Positions 12,294 through 23,400 of a stretch of 64,000 bases of DNA are shown piece by piece. Each line of letters opens with the position of its first letter. Positions within the stretch are counted from its first letter, which is position 1. The notes below the pieces were generated by a model that saw only the letters and a program-made list of their open reading frames with translations, was not told where the DNA came from and did no database searches. The position numbers were made by a program, and so were the translations under genes. Source of the DNA: Apiosordaria backusii (lineage: Eukaryota > Ascomycota > Sordariomycetes > Sordariales > Lasiosphaeriaceae); contig JAUKTV010000001.1 of NCBI GenBank assembly GCA_030549205.1, positions 4,650,001-4,714,000 of the forward strand. The letters run 5' to 3'.

Positions 12294-13657
12294 ATGTACC
12301 AGCCACTTCACCACAACGAGTTCAGGCTTCTCAGCCTGTCATCAGATGCCGACAGGAGAGATGAAAGACGACTCTCTTACTCATGGGCGACATTTATAAG
12401 AAGGCAGAGGTGGTGACCATTTGGGTTGGACCCGATAATAAAGAGGGAGTGACTGAACAGAGCATATTTCGCACGTCTGCACACGCGATAGAGCCAGACC
12501 CATCATGATTGATACTCATTTTAGAGACCCTCGCCCGCTATCGCGACCAGAACAGCACTCGTTGGTATGATCTTGAAATACTCAACCTCGTTCGACGACG
12601 GGAGTGTACCGAGCCAAGGGACAAAGTCTATGGCGTCCTTGAACTTGTCAATCCTAAAATCAGAAAGCAGATCATCATTGACACTACACTTCACCACTGC
12701 GTAGTATATAAGCAATTTGCCCGGGCCTTTCTCAAGTGTCACGGCCCGGATCTTTTCATCATCACACCCTCGTTGACACTTGGGTCTCAATTCAATCGAA
12801 ATCATCAACTTGCAACACCACCGGACTGCCTTCTTGGGTACCGAACCGGATTTAGCCCTCCCTCCTCTTATGACCCATGCATGGTGTCGATACAAGGCAG
12901 GGAGGTGCTTCACAGGTGCAGCACCCGAACCTGAACCTGCTGAATATGACGACGCCGTCATTCCAGTCCCTGGAATGCGAATGGCCACAGTTCAACGTGT
13001 CTGGCCTGCCCCTGAATTTGAAGGCATGGTGACGATGCCCAGCTTGTTGGGTTTGGGTTTAGGGCCACTCAATGAACCACTATGGTGGTCTAGGCAACCC
13101 CCCGGGTACCCTCTGCGAAACCGTCCAGAGGACTACCCACGAAATCCAGTTATAGCATTTATACGCCATATTTATACACTTTTTCACACTGTCTCCCCGC
13201 AAACTTTTGACATTTCGCTCGAAGATTCCAAGTTCCTCCGTACAGTGATCGGTGGTTCGTTGCATCGGAGAAGGGTCGGCGCAGATCTGGATCATCAGGC
13301 ACGGTATGCTGTCTCATGGAATGAGCCTCTTAGTAGTACTAGTAAGCATGTGCCGCGGGAACTGGCTGGTCATTTTCTGACTTCGGTGGCCGAGGCGTGG
13401 AAAGGGGCCTGCCTGTTTACTGCTGTTGCTCCTGGAAGTCGTGATGTGCTGGTCGGGATTGGACCTAACATGGCGAAGAGGGGGACGAGGTCTTGATCTT
13501 TTTGCGTGGGTCAACTCCGGTCGTTATGAGGCGGCCTGACGAGGGGGATGGAAGCTACAAGGTGCTTGGTCCCGCCTACGTCGATGATTTCATGGATGGG
13601 ACCGCTTTTGAGGCTAGGAATCCGGTGGAGAATTATGAGATGTTTACTATCAGGTAG
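12294..13657 (+). pseudogene. Decayed HET-domain (heterokaryon incompatibility) gene
   Basis: Pieces of a HET protein lie in order but in different frames. The start is YQPLHHNEFRLLSLS. Then, in another frame, comes MGDIYKKAEVVTIWVGPDN (the HET motif normally followed by W-L/V-G), ending in TGA near 12504. Next is RDKVYGVLELV at about 12618-12650, followed by a long C-terminal part (WSRQPPGYPLRN, LAGHFLTSVAEAWKGACLF, VGIGPNMAKRG). After a final frameshift at the G5 run 13480-13484 comes the family's usual tail (EVLIFLRGSTPVVMRRP to MFTIR, TAG at 13655). The usual N-terminal block between the start and the MGDIY motif is missing. At least three frame breaks, one stop and an internal loss mark it as non-functional. 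HET genes trigger cell death after fusion of unlike strains and often turn over. Confidence 0.8.
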
Positions 13658-13743
13658 GACAAAGCATGAATACCGAGGATGTACTCAACGACGATTTGTA
13701 CAGTATTCATCATTTATTTATTTATTCATCTCGCACCAGATCT

Positions 13744-15527
13744 TCACCCACTAACCAACTCACTCGTCTGGAAACTCGTCTGCTTCTCCAGATCCTCCGC
13801 AACGGCACTCGTTACAACCGGGGCATCTCCTCCATTCGTCTCCACCCCCTTAACCCTCTTCTCCCCCCCGTCCTTCCCGGCAGCCTCCTCCTCAGCCATC
13901 CTCTTCTTATCCTTTTTACCAGGTTGAATCGCCCCCTTTGCCATCGCCTCCTTCGGCAGCGGCCGAATAATAGGCTGCACACACCACCAAGGCCTCTTGC
14001 ACCTCAATATCGCTGCCGCGCTCGTCTCCGTAGGACCCATCTCCTCGACTAGTTTCCTCAGCCGTTCCTCCTCTACCGGGTCCTCCATTGACTTCCCGTT
14101 TGTCCCCTCGTATTCGATTAAACCCTCGGCAACCTTCTTCTCAACCATCTTGTATATCCCTTCGAACTGTTCCAGCTCTCCCAGTCTTGCTCTCGCGAGA
14201 GCATCACGCACATCGTGGTGCTTGGAAACAAAGTGCCGAAGGAGGTGAAACATATGCGCCTGCAAAGCACCATAATTTGGGTTTCCGACCGCTTCAGATT
14301 TTGACCCCTTTTTCGCTGGGATGATGATCTCCTCTTGCATCCAGGACGTGTCCATCCCTTTACCGGGGACAAATAGTGGTCTTCGGACTGGCGGTTCACC
14401 CCCTTTCACATACTTGTGTAAAATGTCGAGATATCTCCTGAATACCGCATCAACGCGCCATCCACCCTTTCCGTCTCTACCGCGCCAAAATTCGTCTTCA
14501 AACTCCCCCGGTTGGGGTTCTGGGGCAAAGATGGCTGGGTTGGAAAGATTCCCTTCTGCGGACATCACCCCGTCTGCCCCGGTGGCAAGAAGACAGGCTT
14601 CAATGTCGGCATGCTCGAGGATGTTGCCGTTTGCGAAAAGGACTGTGTCAGGGGGAAGGTTGTCCCTCAGGTAGCGGATATACTCCCAGTCGGCGATGCC
14701 TGTCAAATGGCTTTTTTGCTCTCTCCTCCTCCCGTGAACAGTCAGAATGCTTGCTCCCGCTCTCAAGACATTCTGGGCATAAGCCAAGGTTTTCTCCTTT
14801 GTTTCGAGGATTCGGATTTTAGCTGTTACTGGTATAGAGAGGTTGAGATGTAAGGTGTTGATCAGCCGGTAAATCAAGTCTTGATCCTCCTGCAAGAAAC
14901 TGCCGTAGTGCCCCTTCTTGGCGATTCCTTGCGGGCAGCCTAGGTTGAGATCAACGGCATCGCAGTAGGGTGCTACTTTTTGCGCGGCGGCCAACAGGTG
15001 CTGGGGGTCGTTGGCGCAGAACTGGACGAAGAGGGGGCGGTCGCCTACTAAGGGGTTGCCGTCGAGCCAGAGGGTGGAGGGGTCTTTGGGGAGGACGCAT
15101 TGGAAGTGCGAGTCGCGGTATTTGTTGTGCGGTTGTTTGGGGGCGTCTTGGGAGAAGAGGCGGGCGTGGAACATGGGGGTGTAGGCGAGGAGTTTTGGCT
15201 GGAGGTCGGGGGGCATGAAGGAGCGGGAGAGCATGCGCCAGGCCTGGGACAGAGAGTAACATGTTAGCAGGGAATGAATGAGGGGGAGGGAGGGGGAGAG
15301 TGACGAACAAATTCGGACTGGTCGACCATGGGCGCGAGGATGTATTTTGGTGACCCGATGCTCTCGTAAAACTCCCTCCCATGAAACTTCTTCTTTGGAG
15401 CCACCATCTCTGGCGCCGTATCTGTGGGAGTCGCCATGGTCGAATACAATAATCTGTTGCCCAAGAAAGAAATCCCAGAAACCGCCCGCCCGGTACCTCT
15501 ACCACCAGCGCGGAGGAGTCCGGCCAA
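13744..15527 (-). CDS. DUS1: tRNA-dihydrouridine(16/17) synthase
   Basis: Exons 15527-15309 and 15243-13744 give 572 aa; donor GTTCGT, acceptor CCCAG, joining ...VDQSEF to AWRMLSRSF. The FMN-dependent TIM barrel starts at APMVDQSEFAWR. The signature is DAVDLNLGCPQGIAKKGHYG with the catalytic Cys at about residue 176, followed by VTAKIRI, ILTVHGRRREQK and FANGNI, all standard for the Dus family. The C-terminal region is the fungal Dus1 extension, with Lys-rich patches (KKGSKSEA, KKDKKRMAEEE). The enzyme reduces uridine to dihydrouridine in the D-loop of tRNAs. The first 30 residues (MAGLLRAGGRGTGRAVSG) resemble a mitochondrial presequence. A second in-frame ATG at 15437 (MATPTDTAPE) could give a cytosolic form. 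Confidence 0.93.
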
Positions 15528-17743
15528 AGGATTAAAAGCCAGATTTTCTCTTGCTCTACCTCCTTATGCGACTATTACCCCTTCGTTTTGGTATTCGTAA
15601 ATCGTAGTGTTGGTGTATTAACCTCCAATCGTCAAGTCGCAAACCATCTCAAAATCTCCAAAATTCCCCCCTCTCCAAAAAATTACTTCAGCCTCCCTGC
15701 AAGGCCCTGCAAGGCTGACCCACTCCCCTGTCTCCCACTTTTGCGCACCGCCTCCCATTGGTCAGTTGTCATCGATGCAAAACTCGGGGTCCAAGCCTGC
15801 ACCATTCACACAGTTAGCTCACTCGCTAAATCACACTGTCCTGCTCCCCCTTAAACCCCTGAAGCATCCACTCTCAACCCCCACAAACTCCATTTCTCGG
15901 GCGGCGGCGAGCGAGCGAACGAAGCACTCTGCAGCAGCAGCAGCAGATCGATCCCCCCCTCACAGCCAAAAAAAAGTTCGTATTTCAACAACCGAACCCA
16001 CAACGTGACTGACAAGCAACGGAGACGCGGGGAGTGGGAGGACACCGACGATACGAGATTGTGTAGTATTCACGCAGTGCTTGCTCATCTATGACACCAC
16101 CACTATAGACAGCCATACACAGTGGTTGCCGACCTTCTATGGAGAATATCAAGTGTGGTCCCAAGATGTCGGATACCCCAAATCGTATTCCCGTGATGGC
16201 CTCATCCCCGCTAAACATCCAGTTCAAGAAGATAGCTATGAATAGTGTAAAAAAGCAAGCACCCACCTCATAGAACCCAAAAGAAACAATCCCATCTCGA
16301 TCGCCAATATTCCATCATGCCATCCCATCCCTCCCTATCCCATCCCATCCCATCCCATCCCATCCCATCCCATCCCATCCTATCCCATCCCATCCCATCC
16401 CATCCCATCCCATCCCATCCCACTCTCTACCCCAAGCTAACACAACCAACTAACGCAACCTGCAAGGTCAGACAAGACCGTTGGCGAAAAAGCAAGGCCG
16501 CTACCAACCAGCCACTTCTTCAACGGCGTGGAGGGTTAGTTTCTATTCGTAAACACCGAAGACTAGCCTGCTCTTGGCCTGGCTCAGTTGTAGCTATAAC
16601 GGTCTCGCATATAGATCCATCCATCTACCCCCCAACAACCAACATAAGGAAACTCACCACCATGGTCCTTAATCACGACATCTTAACCTGTCATGTCATA
16701 GTCACAGCCTTTAATTCTCACTCATCATAATATCTACTTTACAAATACTACCCCCTCTCAAAAACCAACCAATCTCCCCATCATCGCTCATCATAGTAGA
16801 ATTAACACGACCTTATATCATCTCATCTCCCCCTTCTTATGTCCCCCCTTTCTCCCCTTTCCACTTCACTCAAAATATCCTCAAAACAACAACAAATAAA
16901 ACACACACCCCAAAAAGCAAAAAAAAAGATGATATATGTATTTTTAACTTCTCAATGCCGAATTGACAAAAAAAATTACCCTATTACGTGTTCTTCTTCT
17001 TCATCTTGTTGCTTTTTCTTGTATGTGTCTTTGTTTTGCTGTTGTTCATCGTAGTCTCTTTCGTCCAGGTTTTAATCACTCACACTCCGCCACCCACCAT
17101 CTACCATCATCACCACTACCACCACCCACCGCGACATCACGCCACCCGATCACCTTCACCCCTCCACCATATCCACCTTCTCACTCCCCTTCCAAAAAAC
17201 GCCATTCACATCTATTTAAAAACTCCACGCTCCTTTTCATACCATCACTCATCATCACACCCCTTCCCCAAAACATCTCTGTTTGTTAAAGATACAATTC
17301 GCTCGCTTTCGCTGGCAGACAGTACTCAACTCAACCACTCGCTGTATCAACAACCACACCCCACACAAACACATCTCTCCACTCATCGATTGAACCGAAA
17401 AAAAGTTGTAAGAAAAAAAAGAGCAAAGGTGAAACCCCATCGGAGTCACCCCAACCCTCTTTGTAATTAAATTTCGCTGTGCTGCTGTGTGCCAGATTCT
17501 AGACGGGAAAAAAAGAGAAACAAACAAGTTTGTCGAGATCAATGTGAGAAAAAAACAAGAGTAAATCAACGCCATGACACCTTACTATGCTTTGTCCCAT
17601 GAATAAAACGCCTAGGAATTGTGCAAATCCTTTGGTCAAATACACAACGGGGGTCGTCTTTGCTGCCCCCTCTGTAGAGAAAAGAGAATCCAGCCGAGAG
17701 AGATGCTGTTGTGCTTGAAGCAGGGGCCATTCGTCTTGAATCA
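15528..17743. other. Intergenic, pyrimidine- and purine-rich tracts, pentanucleotide repeat
   Basis: Lies between the starts or ends of two minus-strand genes. Contains the pentanucleotide repeat annotated separately and a long C/A/T-rich stretch (about 16740-17480) that is probably the 3' UTR and downstream region of the Bni4-like gene. No coding region supported. Confidence 0.5.
16315..16424. repeat. (CATCC)n pentanucleotide microsatellite
   Basis: About twenty tandem copies of CATCC, interrupted near 16331-16338 and at 16381. It is the longest simple repeat in the window and lies in non-coding DNA about 800 bp upstream of the DUS1 start. Confidence 0.95.
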
Positions 17744-20439
17744 TCAGAAGAAGTGCGTGTAGATCTTGGAGTTTTCGTGAACCTCCATCTCCTATCCAGC
17801 TGTTAGTATCTCATACCTTCTCTTGAAGTGCAGGAGACAACTCACCATCTTGAATGTGTTCAGCTCCTCCTTGATCTGCTGAGCGAGCATTGGCGTCAAG
17901 CGGTTGCAGGTCGCAATGTCACCACGGCGATCGTACTCCTGGCTTGGCCATGTCTCGAAGGTGATAATGCGGGGGCTGAATGTGGCGTTACGCTTAAGGC
18001 TGCCCTGAGGGGTTCCGGGCGCGCTCTTGGTGTCCTGGCGGAGGCGGAGGGCCGAAACAAAGTAGTCCTCGCTGCCAATGGTGACAGGCGCAGTCCGTCT
18101 GTGACCTTGCTGCTCATCATTGGGCGTGCTAGGGGCACTGGAGGTAGGAGAGTCGGTGACATTAGGAACATGAGGCAGCTCTGCGGCCCGAGGAGACGGG
18201 CTGGTGGAGCCACTGCGGTCTTCTATAGCAATCATGTTAGCAAGCTAGGGTTTTCGGCGGAGCAGCAACAAACATACTCTTCAAGATGCCCTTTCGGACA
18301 GCAGCCAACACCTCGGCCCGTTCCTTCTCGCCGCCGACAATGCTCTTTCTTGCTGCCGAACTGTCTGTGCCGGTGCTGGATCGTGGGTCTGCTTCAAGAG
18401 TGGGTACATTGGCAGCATCGATCGAGTTTCGCTCAAGACGGGGGAAGCCAGTGCCTCCGCCGGCTTGCGTGCGGGGGTCGGCATTCACGTTGACACGCTC
18501 ACGCTCGGCCTCGACGTTGACCATGGAGACAGTAGCTTCCATGGCCTCGGGCAGCCTGGCATCGGCGGCTGGCACACCGATAATCGACTTTGGCCGGAAA
18601 AGACCGACAAGAGAACGACCGCCCTTCTTCATTCCACGACCCATCTTCCGAATCATAATCGAAGCCGAGGATGCCGTTGATGAAATTGATAGGTTATCGG
18701 TCGATCCAGAGAAGAGCCTGCCGCCATAGATGTTGCTGCCGATGCCAGCCTCCTCTTGTCGCTGGGCGATGCGGGCTTGTTCTGTCTCGTAAGCATCATC
18801 CTGGCTGCGCTCCTTCTGAAGTTTGCCGTGTCCATTTTCGGCGGCTTCGCTGTTAGCATGCACCGCTTTCCGGAATTCTGCCGCGCTGCCAAAGGAAAAG
18901 GCTCTCCTGAGCCTGGATGTCTTGTTCTTTGGTTTGCCTCCCTTCTCGCTGATGGCGGCCAGTTGCTTGGCGGCCGGACTCTCGACACGAGGCGTGGTCG
19001 GCTTCACGGCCTCCTGAATCGCGCTGTCGGCGGCGTCGGCCGAAACGCCATTCTCAGTCTCCGCGCCCATTGCCTTGGAAAGGGGAGACGAATTGACGGC
19101 TCGCTTCGAAGTTGCAGCATCGGACGATGAACTTCTTGGGGGAATGTTGACCAGCCGGAAATAATCTTGGCTGTTGCCCGTCTGTTCAGAAGGCGAGGAA
19201 GAAGACGGGGCGGGGTTTCCGGTGGGGTTAGAGGCATTCGCGCTGCGGTTGGCCGACTAAAGTGGTAGGAGACGATTAGCGCTGGTTGATCCAACCCCCA
19301 ACATGCCGCCATAACATGTGATTGGACAATCCAGCCACGAGATATGCAGGCCAAAAATCACTTACAGAAGAGGAAGCTCTGGAAGTGTTGCTTCCAGCGC
19401 TGCGGCCCGAAGACCGACTGTCAGAGCTGCCAAGACGGGCATCAGTAGTAGCGCTGCTGTTGTTTCTGTCACCGGCCTTGTTGTTTCCAGCTTTGGCAGC
19501 TTTGTTGTTCTTCTTGTCAGCGAGTTTGGTCGATGCTGATCCATCTGGACGGCTCGATAGTTCCGGCTGCTTAAGTTCGGGCGGGGTCAAGGGCATGGAA
19601 AAACCGGCAGAATCCAATGCGGGCAAGCTGCGTCTGCGAGCTCTTTTGGGTTCGTCTTGTCCTTGGCCGCGGGCAAACCCCATGTCATCGATCGCCGACC
19701 CAGATACCGAGCCGATATAGCTGTTTGGCCTGTTCATCTGGTGCAGATGGGGAGTCCGCAGCATCGCAGGCTTTTGATCTGACGCACTTCGGGTGTGTCC
19801 CGGGCGCCCAGCAGCTGCCGTTTCTTGTGGCTGTTTCCCTAGGCCCGAGCCGGCCGAGTCAGAAGACCGCAACGCGGTTCTCCTGTATCTTTCTGGTGAC
19901 ACCCGGGCCGGCCCCGCCTGTGCAAGCGGTGGCGGCAGTGATGTTCCATTCATGTGCAAAGCCTGCGGTTGATGCACCGCAGCGGCTCTGCGCGTTCCTG
20001 ATGACGGCAGGGCTGAATCATCCCGAGACCCAGCACCTGTCAAACTGATAGATGCCGTACTAGGCAAGTTTGTCATGGAGTTGCTGGCCGCGTACCGGGA
20101 GCGGGCCACACCAGGCTGTAGATAGTCGAGCGTCTGTACAGTCGGCACTGCTGGCGAGGATGATGTCCGGTGCGACCTCACCTGCTGCCATTGTGTCGTC
20201 GGATTAAGGCTGGGCGTGCCTGTGTAGGCATACGGTTGGACAGACCCCGAGCCGCCACGGTACACCACAGGAGAGGGACCTCCCGTGGGCAAGCCGTGGA
20301 TGCTATTTCTATGAGATCCACCCTGGGCATATTGCGCACTTGACTGAACCGGCAGCATGCCCGAAGCCGAAGCTGGCCTGGCTTGCAACATCGTGACTGT
20401 CCCAGACTGCTGAGGATATCCTTGTACGAGTGCAGCCAT
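17744..20439 (-). CDS. Bni4-like protein phosphatase 1 targeting protein
   Basis: Four exons (20439-19366, 19256-18278, 18222-17846, 17791-17744) give 825 aa. The donors are GTAAGT, GTATGT and GTGAGT, and the last intron carries a perfect TACTAAC branch. Most of the chain is disordered, Ser/Ala/Pro-rich and full of short basic patches. The conserved part is the C-terminus: RNATFSPRIITFETW, then EYDRRGDIATCNRLTPM, LAQQIKEELNTFKM and the last exon EMEVHENSKIYTHFF. From memory this tail is shared with yeast Bni4 (and Afr1), which recruits PP1 (Glc7) to the bud neck and septum to place chitin synthase. FSPRI inside that block could be an RVxF-type PP1 docking site. The family call rests on this C-terminal block; the role at the septum is inference. 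Confidence 0.65.
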
Positions 20440-23400
20440 GGTATTTAGAGATCTGTTCAGATCTAAAGCACAAGTTGATGGATATTCTTGTCCAAAGTCT
20501 CGGGGATGTGAGCTGCCCGAGGGTGCTCAAACTTTGACAAGGAGATTGCGAGGTTGAACAAAAGTATTAAGAGAGGGTTGCTGCATTGAAACCTGTCAGC
20601 GAGACGATCACCAAGAGGCTCGGAAAAAAAAATGGTTGAGTGTGAAAGACAGAGAGGTGTTTGCTAAAGAGGTAAGGTGACACCCACGTTTTTGCAACTA
20701 TGCTGATCAATGGGGGAAGAGAATCCCAGCGTCGAACTCACCTGCCAATTGTCTTGACAACGGAGCCTTTTTCAAAAAAAAAAAAAAAACGAGGACCCCG
20801 TGTATGGTGGTACAAAGACCTTTTTAACGATGGTGACACTATAGAACTGAAGGTCGCCCTGCGGCCAAAGAGGGAGGAGATGACGTTGTCCGTCTCCGAA
20901 GAAGAAGCCCACTGTCACCGTGAACTTTCTTGCCTGGCTGGCGGTCTCAAGCCCGGTCACGACTCGTCGGGAGTCGCAGGCTGAGGGAAAAGAGTATGGG
21001 GTAGAGGCAGTGCCGCGTCACGACTGACAACTGCAAATTCGGCCGTTACTGGAGACGGGACATCGGGAGGGCCAGAATTATCGGATGGGGGTTGGGAGCG
21101 AGCTGGTCCGAGCAGACGGCGTGGTGAATGTTTTTTGTGGTCGTTTCCGCGTGAGGACAAATTGCGAACTGAGAACGAAAGAAGAGAGGCGCAAGACCTG
21201 GGCAGAACAGACAGACAAACAGACAGACAAAATAATATGAGACGACACGGCGAGACGAGATTTCGAGTTAGGACGTTACAAAAAAAAAAGAGGCCGCGAT
21301 GGGGAGCTCGTAGAGGGGGGGAGCGAATCGAAGAGAGAAGGGGCACTTTCCCGAAACACGGCGAGGCACAGAAGGGCGAAGGTCGTGGTGTCGAAAAAAG
21401 GAAATTTCGTAATCGGGGGGCCGGAGCGTGTCGTCGGGGAGGGGAGTGACGGGGCAGAAGAAAGAATGATGGGACGGAGGGGGATGGGGATTGGGGAATG
21501 GGATATCAGTGCAGTGTAAGGAGAGAAGGGCCGGTGATGGGATTGAACCTAGGGAAGTTTTCCTCTGATGTCTCCTGTCGTGGGCTGTCTGGAGGAGGCC
21601 AGACGTGCAGCGACTAGTCGAGACAGGGCAACGGCGTCGGACGGCGGTGCACGCCAGAACCCCCCAGGAACGAGTCGGTACCTTTTTCCGTGCATCAGAC
21701 GACGGCCAAATCCAAGACACTCCACTTGTATTCATACAGTATTCCTGCCTACCTAGCCTATCTTGATTTCAATATCCGTTCTAATTACACTTACACTACA
21801 ACCGTATCTTAAAGGTAGTATATATCTGACGATTTTTCTCAGTCACCAACTTCACTTTTCAGCCAGAGTCTTTATTCTCTTTGCATCCTACTCTGTGTCT
21901 TCATGAGTTCTCGACTCTGCACAAAGTTAACCTCGGACACAAACCTCCTCCTCTGTTCCCTCAGGCCATGTGTTGATCCCCCATCAGCGCCCATTGGCCA
22001 GCGAGGGAGGAACGAGCATTGACCCAAGGCGCGCTAGCAGGGCCCATCCTGCAGGCCAAATGTCGCCGTGCAAGGGTGCCAGGGGCTTCCATCTCCTTGC
22101 AACCAGCCCACCGAGGCGACTCTACACGGCTTTCTTGCATAAATCCAACCACGTCTCCTTGTAGAAGCTGTACTTGCATGTTCAGGTATTCTCAGTTTTG
22201 GCTCAGGTTCAACGACTGAGACTCTTTCGTTTTCATCTATCTTTTCTCTCTTGGCGTCACTGTTCAAGAACAATCTCGCTGGAATGGAGCCGGAATTTAT
22301 TCCTTCTCGCCCTAGTGGGTGAGCGGGTTGACCAGCACGCCGTTCAATTTCTCGTTCCGGTCAACCGTTAGCTTGCTGTTTCGCTCCCGTCGCTCTGGAT
22401 ATGGCTCTCTTTTCTCTCAGTGTCATCCATTCAGTCAGCAATGTTGAATGTGTCAGCGGCCCATTTGTCTGGGGAAAATGCCCAGCAACGGAACCAACCT
22501 GCCCAACGTGGACAAGGCACCGGGCGCCCTATCTCTTGTTTTATTAAGGTTATTATTCAATATTATATCCCCTTTCGTGTTGGAAATATCCAACTTCTCC
22601 CTCTCTCAGAGTCGTATCGCATGTACGCACTATAACTCTTTCCATTTAAACTTGCGTCCCTCAATCACGCTCACCCAGTCAGCAAGTCGGTTCTTTCCAA
22701 GTTCCCACTTTGCCAACACAGTGTTTGGTCAACAGTTTCTGGACCGTTGAGCTCCACAGATCAGATCAGGAAACCCAGTTATGGATTCAGTTCTTTTTAT
22801 GACCTCCGTTAAATGCATGTGCATGCTGCATAAATACAATAGGGCGGATTTATACAGGAAGATAACTGATGAATGCAGCACGAGGGCGATGGTGGCGTGG
22901 CGCCTATCGCGTTCGGTCTTTGCGAGCGCAACGTCAACAGCGGTCTCATCCTGCCCCCCTTTTTTCTTTTCTGCGCAGTGCCGCCCGTGGGCAGAGAGGA
23001 AGCGCATGCTGCAGGGAAAGAAAAACGTCTTGAAGAAGAGAGACATACTCCGTAATAAACAACAAAAAGCTGTAATTTGCTTTTTCTTTCTTATGCCAAC
23101 AACAACAACCGCCAACAGGAGCCCTACCTGCCAAGAGAGGCACGCCTCAGGCTCGCTCTTTTGCAACGGTGTAAACACTCTTTGGCTCTCTCACAAGATC
23201 TAATCTTCCTCACCTTCCACTAGCTCTTGCTTACAAAACAGTCATCATCATTGACATTCCGTAGTGAAGCATCAAGTCCTCCTGAAGATCAAAATCGATC
23301 CAATCGAGAGATAAAACTTACTTCCTTTCATAGGACCTTCTAGTCAGCCAGACCCAAAAATCCCAAAAGCTGAAGAAAAAGTAAACCGGCCAACCTGCCA

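Noticed and set aside
21538..21548. B-box-like sequence on the minus strand (GGTTCAATCCC)
   Set aside because: No T-stem pairing and no upstream A box, so not a tRNA.
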